The translations under genes and the position numbers were made by a program. DNA of 64,000 bases from a bacterium (GTDB lineage Bacteria; Deinococcota; Deinococci; Deinococcales; Deinococcaceae): positions 33,854-97,853 of the forward strand of contig JAJZIR010000010.1 of NCBI GenBank assembly GCA_021810505.1. The letters are read 5' to 3'. The notes under the pieces are model-generated. The model was not told where the DNA came from. It searched no databases and worked only from the letters and a program-made list of their open reading frames with translations. Shown here in pieces: positions 57,880-64,000 of this stretch (its first letter is position 1; each line of letters opens with the position of its first letter).

Positions 57880-58645
57880 CTGGCGGCGCCGCTGCAGTAG
57901 GCAGCCGTCGCCCCTCCCGCCACGCGCGTGCCGTATCGACGATCGCGCCGCCGGCCGCGGAAAGGCCACCGGCGGCGGCGATCCCAGTAGCCCCGATGCC
58001 GGCTGCCACCAAACCGGTGCCGACGCCGCGGTCGGCACCGAGCTGAGGTCCGTCGGCGATGCCGGGGCCGAAAATGGTGAGACCCAACAGCGACAGCGCC
58101 ACCAGGATCAGCGTCAGGGTATCGGAGATCGTCGGCGGATTGTTCATCGCGCCGGTGAACTGGCCGAAGATGGTCGAGCCGATGCCGATGATGACGGCAA
58201 GCACCAGGATCTTGATGCCGCTCGCGACGACGTTGCCGAGCACGCGTTCGGCGAGGAACGCGGTGCGCCCGAACAGTCCGAAGGGCACGATAACGAAGCC
58301 CGCCAGCGTCGTCAGCTTGAACTCGATCAGGCTGACGAAGAACTGGATCGCCATGACGAAGAAGCTGATGACGACGATCAGCCACGCCACGAACATGATG
58401 AGGATCTGCACCAGGTTCGCGAAAACGCTGGTGAAGCCCATCAACCCGGAGATTGCGGTGAGGATCGGCTTGCCCGCGTCGATGCCGACCTCGGCGATCT
58501 TGCCCGGCTGCAGGAGCTGCGTGGCACTGAGAGTGCCGCCGCCGGCCTTGATGCCGAGGCCGGCAAAGCTGTCGTAGATGATTTGCGCGAGATTTTTGTA
58601 GTTGCCGATGATGAAGGCGAAGAGGTCGATATAGAGAGGGCGGTT
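57880..58645 (-). pseudogene. trbL: trbL fragment (conjugative type IV secretion, TrbL/VirB6)
   Basis: The minus frame reads a middle piece of TrbL: LYIDLFAFIIGNYKNLAQIIYDSFAGLGIKAGGG, GKIAEVGIDAGKPIL, SGLMGFTSVFANLVQILIMFVAWLIVVISFFVMAIQFFVSLIEFKLTTLAGFVIVPFGLFGRTAFLAERVLGNVVASGIKILVLAVIIGIGSTIFGQF. The 5' part is cut by the IS30-type element at about 58650; the 3' end is lost around 57880, where the Ala/Gly-rich tail gives way to sequence antisense to the neighbouring gene. A remnant of a conjugation locus. Confidence 0.88.
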
Positions 58646-59658
58646 TCAAATTTGAAGTGCAACACCGCTGTTTAACTGCCTGATTTGTTGTGCCATTACT
58701 TCGGCTGGTGTACGAAATCCCAAAGATTTCCTTGGGCGACTATTTAGCTCTTCCGCCACCCGCGTCAAGTGCCGTTGCGAATATCCCGATAAATCCGTTC
58801 CTTTGGGGAAATACTGACGCAAGAGACCATTGGTGTTCTCGTTGGTTGGGCGCTGCCAAGGACTATGCGGGTCGGCAAAATAGATGCGGATGCCCACCTT
58901 GCGCTCCAGCTCCCCCACCCGCGCCATCTCCTTGCCCTGGTCATAGGCGAGGGTATGCAAGACGGATTTTGGCAAGGTGCGCATGCGCCTGGTGAAGCCC
59001 TCCAGGGCCGCGTCGGCATCGGTGCCTTCCATACCTGGCCAGAAGCACAAAACGGCTGCTGCGCTCCACCAGGGTGCCAATGGCGCTGCCGTTGAAAGCC
59101 CCCTTGATGAAGTCGCCTTCCCAGTGGCCCGGTATCTCGCGATCCTGGGCCTCCACTGGACGCTCCCCGATAGAACGCATATTTCGCAGTTGTCCACGCC
59201 GGTCCTTCCCGCGCGTGCGGCTTGCGCTTTGAGTGGCCCCTACGTAACGCCGCTACCAGTACCCTGCGCAGATCGCCCACCGGATGGGCGTAAATGAACT
59301 GGTAGATGGTCTCATGAGAGACATGCCACTGCTTGTCCTCGGGATAGTCCATCCGCAACCTCCCGGCCACCTGCTCTGGCGACCACTTCCTTTGCAGGAT
59401 AGCGTGTGTCACCGCATTGGTTAAGGGTGCCCCCTCCACCAGCTTTCTGACCCCCTTACGGCGACGCCTCTGCGCTTCCTCCCGGCCCTGAACCGCATCG
59501 TAGCTCTCTCCCACCAAGCCCCGGCGTAGCTCCCGGCTGACCGTGCTGGGACTCCTCCCTATCTGCCTGGCCACGGCCCGGATACTCAACCCCTCGTTCA
59601 ATCCGCGCTGAATCCGGTTCCTCTGCTCTGGCTTTAACTGCTGGTACCTAGTCTCCAT
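58646..59658 (-). pseudogene. IS30-family transposase with two frameshifts
   Basis: Starts METRYQQLKPEQRNRIQRGL with GGAGGTGAGCGA upstream. The N-terminal HTH (LSIRAVARQIGRSPSTVSRELRRG) and the WSPEQVAGRL...VSHETIYQFIY region are in one frame to about 59215. The next part (NMRSIGERPVEAQDREIPGHWEGDFIKGAFNGSAIGTLVERSSRFVLLAR, first D of DDE) is in a second frame. From about 59040 a third frame carries MEGTDADAALEGFTRR, LAYDQGKEMA, YFADPHSPWQRPTNENTNGLLRQYFPKGTDL. One base appears lost near 59215 and one gained near 59040. IS30 transposases normally have one frame. Confidence 0.88.
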
Positions 59659-59701
59659 TCGCTCACCTCCGACATCCTTGGACCGGAGGTGTTGCACTTC
59701 A
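58653..59701 (-). mobile_element. IS30-family insertion sequence, decayed
   Basis: About 1.05 kb bounded by inverted ends with the core TGAAGTGCAACACC at 58653-58666 and its complement at 59688-59701; the outermost bases are less alike (CAAATT versus CTAAAA outside the core), so the exact ends are uncertain by several bases. It contains one IS30-type transposase. The left end interrupts trbL. Confidence 0.85.
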
Positions 59702-59803
59702 TTTTAGAGTGCGCCCGTTCGACAGGGATGTAGCGAAACTGTCGTGTTGCGCGGGCTAGCCGTCGTCGCTTGCATCGACCAACGGAACGCGAAGAGGTTT
59801 GCG

Positions 59804-60486
59804 ATGGTCCACGATACGATTTCGGTGGCAGAGACGATCTGGGAGGCGGCGCGGGATCGTTTCCCGACGAACAACGTGCTGAAATCGTGATGCTGCACGA
59901 GCTGTCGCGCGGGGAGGCGGTCACGCTGACACAGGTTGTGCGAGCGCTCGGTACGCCCGCGGATATGGCAGAGGCGTTGCTCGACCGCTCAGCGTTGCGC
60001 CCATTCATCCTTACCGACGAGGCAGGACGAATTCAAAGTCTCCTGGGGTTGTCGGTGGCGCCGACTCATCACCATCTGCGCGTCGGTGGGCGCCGACTCT
60101 GGGCCTGGTGCGCATTCGATGCGCTGTTCCTTCCAGAACTCCTCGGTGAGAGCGCGACCATCGAGTCGCGGGATCCGGAAAGCATGCAACTCGTTTGCCT
60201 CACTATCACGCCAGGTAGTGTCGAGACGGTGGAGCCGGATGGCATCGTCGTGTCCATGATGCCGCCGCAGGCTTAGGACATCTCCTCCGCGGAACGCGTC
60301 GTGGCGTCGGCCTGCCATTTCATCTTCTTCTTCGGATGGCGCGCCGCGGGCGAATGATGGAAGGCGGCGCATCCCGAGACGGTCTTACTGACCCTCGATG
60401 AATCAGTGATGTTGACGAAGCGCCAAAACGCGCGGCTGTTCGGAGACGAGGCCGGCACGCGCGGCTCAAGCGCTCCCTCCGGGTAA
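59804..60486 (+). pseudogene. merB: Organomercurial lyase (merB) with a frameshift and two in-frame stops
   Basis: Starts at ATG 59804 after GAAGAGG. The first frame (HDTISVAETIWEAARDRFP) shifts near 59870 into the frame carrying EIVMLHELSRGEAVTLTQVVRALGTPADMAEALL and the core LRVGGRRLWAWCAFDALFLPELLGESATIES, where Cys (codon at 60109) and Asp three residues on match MerB C96 and D99. The same frame then meets TAG at 60274-60276 and TGA at 60355-60357 but stays MerB-like to TAA at 60484-60486, including the third active-site Cys (TGC 60313-60315, ASACHF). A typical MerB is about 210 residues. Probably inactive unless the changes are sequencing errors. Confidence 0.85.
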
Positions 60487-60545
60487 GACCGTCCTCACAG
60501 GGCCGAGTGCACCGCAAGGGGCGGTGGCGAATAGGGCGATGCCGC

Positions 60546-60577
60546 TTGACTCCGTACTATAGTACGGATGCTATATT
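60546..60577 (+). promoter_or_regulatory. MerR-type metal-responsive promoter and operator
   Basis: -35 TTGACT (60546-60551), -10 TATATT (60572-60577), with a long 20-nt spacer holding a perfect 18-bp palindrome TCCGTACTATAGTACGGA (60551-60568). An over-long spacer centred on a dyad is the hallmark of promoters that MerR proteins untwist. The -10 box ends only 6 nt before the ATG of the regulator itself, so the regulator is on the controlled transcript. Confidence 0.9.
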
Positions 60578-60583
60578 CGGGGC

Positions 60584-61342
60584 ATGCCGAGATCAGAAGT
60601 ACAAGCGCTGACGATCGCAAGAGCCGCCCGCCAAGCGGGAGTCGGCGTCGAAACCATCCGCTTCTATGAGCGGCGTGGGCTCATTGAGCAGCCATCGAAG
60701 CCAAGCAGTTCCGGTTTCCGCGTCTATTCGACGGAGCAGATCGCGCGGATCAAATTCATCCGGCAGACCCAGCAGATCGGCTTCTCGTTGCACGAGATCC
60801 AGGAGCTGCTTTCGCTGCGAGCGGATCCATCCGCCGATTGCTCAGCAGTCCGTGTCCAGGCCGTCGCGAAACTCGAGGACGTGAGGCGGAAGATCGAGCA
60901 GCTGCATCGTATCGGCGAGGCGCTGGAAGCCCTGATTGCCGCTTGTCCCGGTCATGGTGAGATCGAGGCGTGCACGATTCTCGATGCGCTCAGCGATGCG
61001 CCTCGCGACGCCGTTCCGTTGCTGAGCTTGGGCGAGCGCGCGTCACGGCGAAAGCGTGGGAAGACAGATATGAAACGCCCAAACGGGCATCGCCTCTCGG
61101 ACACAAAGGAGAACGACGTGAAGTCTGTAACCTTGAAAATCGAGGGCATGAACTGCGACGGCTGTGCCGAGACGCTGCAGGCGCTTCTCCGGCGCCAAGC
61201 CGGGGTCAAATCAGCCGCCGTGACCTTCGGCGACCGCGCAGCGTGCGTCCTCTACGACCCGGGAATGATCGACGAGGAACGTCTGGTTACCGTGATCGAG
61301 CGTCCCGGATTCCGCGTGTCCAATCGTAGCGATGGGGCATGA
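60584..61342 (+). CDS. Mercury-type MerR regulator joined in frame to an HMA metal-binding domain
   Basis: 252 residues. Residues 9-78 form the MerR winged helix (IARAARQAGVGVETIRFYERRGLI...GFRVYSTEQIARIKFIRQTQQIGFSLHEIQELL). C86, C121 and C130 match the three Hg(II)-binding cysteines of MerR, with C-x8-C (CPGHGEIEAC) exactly as in Tn501 MerR. After a basic linker (150-175), residues 180-250 are an HMA domain like MerP/CopZ with CDGC (C191, C194). An internal GTG at 61118 with AAGGAG 6 nt upstream could yield a free 74-residue chaperone as well. The P-type ATPase follows 3 nt later. Confidence 0.88.
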   Translation: MPRSEVQALTIARAARQAGVGVETIRFYERRGLIEQPSKPSSSGFRVYSTEQIARIKFIRQTQQIGFSLHEIQELLSLRADPSADCSAVRVQAVAKLEDVRRKIEQLHRIGEALEALIAACPGHGEIEACTILDALSDAPRDAVPLLSLGERASRRKRGKTDMKRPNGHRLSDTKENDVKSVTLKIEGMNCDGCAETLQALLRRQAGVKSAAVTFGDRAACVLYDPGMIDEERLVTVIERPGFRVSNRSDGA

Positions 61343-61345
61343 CAG

Positions 61346-63799
61346 ATGGATACTGCCGCGACGTCCGAAGCCGCTGATCGTTTATGGAGCGAGGAACCAT
61401 CCAGCCGGCCGGACCGCAAGAAGATTCGTGCTCGTATCGGCGGGCTTCATTGCTCGCTTTGCACCGGCACGATCGAAAAGGCGCTCGGGCGCCTGCCCGG
61501 TGTCGACAAGGTCGCAGTAAGCCTCACGCACGAACAGGCGCTTGTCGAATATGATCCCGCCGTCGCAAAGCCCGACGAGGTGCTGCGCACGCTCATCGAC
61601 ATCGGGTACACGGTTTCCGACCCTCGTAAGCTGCGGCCTTTCGAGGAGGAAGAACGCGATCTGGTACGGGAGGGGCGCCGCTTTGTAGCCGCTGTAGGCC
61701 TAAGCTTGGCCACCATCGGTCTCATCGCACATCCGACCGGTATCTGGACCGCCGTGCTGCCCGGGCTGGTCTTCGTCAGCCTGGTCGGCTTCCTGTTCCT
61801 GGTGCTGCGGCCGAGCGGACTGCGGATTGCGATCGGCGGCGCGGGCGGCCTCGCAGTCATCGCCTTGGGCCTACTCTACCTCCAGCAGATGGGAGAACTC
61901 ACTTCGGCGAGGCCATGGATCGTCGCCGCGCTTGCTTTCACGCTCGTCTTCATCGTAGGCAGGCACATCCTCTACATGGCAGCGCAAGCGCTGCGCCGCG
62001 GCATTCTCAATCAGCACGTTCTGCTCGAGATCGGCGCCTTCGCCGGTATTGCCGGCGGGATCATCGGCCTGGTGTTCAGTCCGCCCGGCTATCCCACGGC
62101 GGCGTTCTTCGCCGTCGCAGTCATGATTGGCACCTATCACATCTTCTCCGAATGGCTGTCGCTGATCGTCAAGACTCGTAGCTCGCAGGCGGTTAAGAAG
62201 CTTCTTGACTTGCAACCCGATATGGCGCGGGTCGTGCGCGACGGTCAGGAGCGAGATGTGCGTCTCGAGGAGGTCGCGGTCGGTGACCTTGTGCGCATCC
62301 GCCCCGGCGAGCGCGTCCCTGTTGATGGCGCTGTGGTAAGCGGCCATTCGGGCGTCGACCAATCCTTCGTGACGGGCGAAGCAATCCCGGTCGAGAGGCG
62401 TGAAGGCGATGCGGTGATCGGTGGCTCAATCAATGGCACAGGAACGCTTCTGGTTCGCGTCGCCGTGGTGGGCGAAGAGAGCTTCCTCCAGCGTGTGGTT
62501 CGCCAAATTGAAGACGCACGCGCCTTGAAGCCCGGCATCCTACATCTGGTCGATCGCATCCTGCGCCTCTACACCCCAACCGTTCTTGCGGTGGCCGCGC
62601 TTGCCTTCATCGGCTGGATGGTCGGGCCGCTGGCGGTGGCAGGCCATCCCGATCTCGGCCGCGCCGTGTTCGCCGCGCTCTCTGTTCTGGTCATGGGCTA
62701 TCCTTGTGCCGTGGGGATCTCGGCGCCGCTCTCGATCGTGCGCGGTGCCGGCGAGGCGGCGGACAAAGGCATCCTTATGCGCACCGGCGAGGCGTTCCAG
62801 ACCTACCGGCTGATAAAGCAGATCGTGCTCGACAAGACCGGCACGCTGACTGAAGGCAGGCCGGTGGTTCGCGAGATCGAACCCGTGGATACGAGTGATG
62901 AGGAACTCCTGTCGATCGCGGCGGCAGCTGAATCATCGTCCGAACATCCGCTTGCGGATGCAGTGGTCAAGGAGGCCTTCGCACGCAGGCTCGTGCCGCC
63001 TACGGTCGAGATGTTCGAAGCGGTCCCTGGCAAAGGCATCATCGCGTGCATCAACGGCGGTGAGGTCATCGTCGGTAGTCCGAGGTTCCTTCGCGACCGC
63101 GGTATCGCCCTGAGCGATGTTGCTGCGCGCATTGCGGCGCTCGAAGAAAAAGGGCGCACAGTGATCACGGTTGCCCGCAGCGGCACGTTGCTCGGGCTCG
63201 TGGCGATCGGCGATACCCTCAAAGCGGATGCCGTCGAAACGATAGCCACCTTCCGTAAGGCGGGGATCAAGACGGTGCTAGTCACCGGCGACAACGAGCG
63301 CGCCGCACGGACCGTTGCCCAGTATCTCGGCATCGACGATGTCCATGCTGGTGTTTTGCCCGGTGCGAAGGCCGAAATCGTTCGAGAACTTCAGAAGACT
63401 GGCAAAGTGGCGATGGTCGGCGATGGCATCAATGACGCGCCTGCTCTGATGCAGGCGGATGTCGGCATCGCCATGGGATCGGGCACCGATATCGCGATCG
63501 AGTCGGCCGATATCATCATTCTGGGGAAGCAGCTCGATCTCATCCTGAAAGCACGCGAGATCAGCCGCACCAGCTACCGCAAGATGGTGCAGAACGTGGC
63601 GCTTGCCTTCTGCTTCAACGGTATCGGTATCCCGCTCGCGGCGACTGGGCTGGTCAACCCGGTGTGGGCCATGGTGGCGATGGCGGTGAGCGTCACGGCG
63701 ATTTTCTTCAATTCGCTCTGGGGCCGGCCGTCGCTCTTCATCAATGCGATCTTGAGCGTCGGCCGAACCCAGGCCACGCCACCACGGCCGGTGGCATAA
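61346..63799 (+). CDS. P1B-type heavy-metal-translocating ATPase with YPC motif
   Basis: 817 residues. N-terminal HMA domain with CSLC (C36, C39), about eight membrane helices, actuator TGEA (343-346), phosphorylation site DKTGT (D496), HP motif (534-535), VTGDN and GDGINDAP (692-699). The transmembrane metal site, CPC in CopA and related pumps, reads YPC (452-454). The following helices carry FNGIGIP and MAVSVTAIFFNSL instead of the CopA YN and MSxSS motifs. This combination leaves the transported metal uncertain; the mercury-type regulator upstream suggests a soft metal ion. Confidence 0.92.
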   Translation: MDTAATSEAADRLWSEEPSSRPDRKKIRARIGGLHCSLCTGTIEKALGRLPGVDKVAVSLTHEQALVEYDPAVAKPDEVLRTLIDIGYTVSDPRKLRPFEEEERDLVREGRRFVAAVGLSLATIGLIAHPTGIWTAVLPGLVFVSLVGFLFLVLRPSGLRIAIGGAGGLAVIALGLLYLQQMGELTSARPWIVAALAFTLVFIVGRHILYMAAQALRRGILNQHVLLEIGAFAGIAGGIIGLVFSPPGYPTAAFFAVAVMIGTYHIFSEWLSLIVKTRSSQAVKKLLDLQPDMARVVRDGQERDVRLEEVAVGDLVRIRPGERVPVDGAVVSGHSGVDQSFVTGEAIPVERREGDAVIGGSINGTGTLLVRVAVVGEESFLQRVVRQIEDARALKPGILHLVDRILRLYTPTVLAVAALAFIGWMVGPLAVAGHPDLGRAVFAALSVLVMGYPCAVGISAPLSIVRGAGEAADKGILMRTGEAFQTYRLIKQIVLDKTGTLTEGRPVVREIEPVDTSDEELLSIAAAAESSSEHPLADAVVKEAFARRLVPPTVEMFEAVPGKGIIACINGGEVIVGSPRFLRDRGIALSDVAARIAALEEKGRTVITVARSGTLLGLVAIGDTLKADAVETIATFRKAGIKTVLVTGDNERAARTVAQYLGIDDVHAGVLPGAKAEIVRELQKTGKVAMVGDGINDAPALMQADVGIAMGSGTDIAIESADIIILGKQLDLILKAREISRTSYRKMVQNVALAFCFNGIGIPLAATGLVNPVWAMVAMAVSVTAIFFNSLWGRPSLFINAILSVGRTQATPPRPVA

Positions 63800-63942
63800 T
63801 GACCGAACGAGACGCTCTCGTCAGCAAGCCGCCGATGGTCGTCAGCATTCTGCGCGTTGCGGTGCCGCTCGCGTTGCTCGTTCATTGGACCACCCTCCCC
63901 CATCGCCCCTGGGCGCTACCGACAGCTCTAAGCCAAACCTGA
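63799..63942 (+). CDS. Small hydrophobic ORF, possibly truncated
   Basis: 47 residues from an ATG that overlaps the ATPase stop (TAATG). It has a central hydrophobic stretch (MVVSILRVAVPLALLVHW) and then unusual, proline-rich sequence. It may be the start of a small membrane protein whose remainder is lost; composition after about 63890 differs from the upstream genes. Not recognised. Confidence 0.35.
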   Translation: MTERDALVSKPPMVVSILRVAVPLALLVHWTTLPHRPWALPTALSQT

Positions 63943-64000
63943 TGGAACCCTTCGGAACCCAAATCCTAGCCTCCAACCAAAAACCCCGGGGCAGACACCA

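Noticed and set aside
58646..59658. Programmed frameshifting of the transposase
   Set aside because: IS30 transposases are normally made from one frame, and two separate shifts in opposite directions at non-slippery sites point to decay or sequencing errors.

Overview
ORGANISM. Most of the window (1 to about 57.9 kb) looks like the chromosome of a high-GC member of the Deinococcota (Deinococcus-Thermus). It carries a Gfh1-like Gre factor with an acidic tip, a complete V/A-type ATPase operon in the Thermus gene order, a Thermus-like PII protein beside amt, LptC/LptA/LptD-like envelope proteins, and many starts where a TANNNT box lies only 6-8 nt upstream of the start codon (leaderless transcripts). 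The species cannot be told from the sequence. LAYOUT 1-32 kb. On the minus strand come cca (cut by the window edge), an Lrp-type RAM protein, the Gfh1-like gene, a small zinc-ribbon-like protein, hemL and dnaX. A plus-strand operon follows: a protein usually annotated quinate 5-dehydrogenase, efp, accB and accC; then a SpoIID/LytB protein, an LptD-like barrel and a lipoprotein. Next are a XylFGH-like sugar importer (minus), the nine-gene V-ATPase operon (minus), glnB-amt (minus), a LapA-like protein and dcd (plus), a tRNA-Asn (minus), and a trio of LptA/LptC-like genes (minus). LAYOUT 32-57.9 kb. tatD and the translationally coupled purC-purS-purQ-purL-purF run on the plus strand and converge on a minus-strand string pnp, small helical protein, TPR protein, nnrD and DUF4388. 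Then come a DJ-1/PfpI protein, a DUF488 protein that starts inside a 36-bp palindrome, a DUF255 thioredoxin-fold protein, miaB, divIVA, a yggS-punA operon, cdaA-cdaR with def and fmt, a SnoaL-like protein and a membrane protein. LAYOUT 57.9-64 kb. The character changes abruptly. There is a trbL (conjugation) fragment cut by an IS30-family element whose transposase has two frameshifts, a decayed merB with two in-frame stops, a mercury-type MerR joined in frame to a metal-binding HMA domain behind a textbook MerR-type promoter, and a P1B-type metal ATPase with YPC in place of CPC. This block looks proteobacterial. It is either an acquired, decaying conjugative/metal-resistance island or an assembly join; the sequence alone cannot decide. 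CANDIDATES FOR SOMETHING NEW are the compact regulator-chaperone-ATPase metal module at the right end, the Lpt-like envelope genes, the symmetric palindrome over the DUF488 start, and the inverted repeats controlling glnB-amt.
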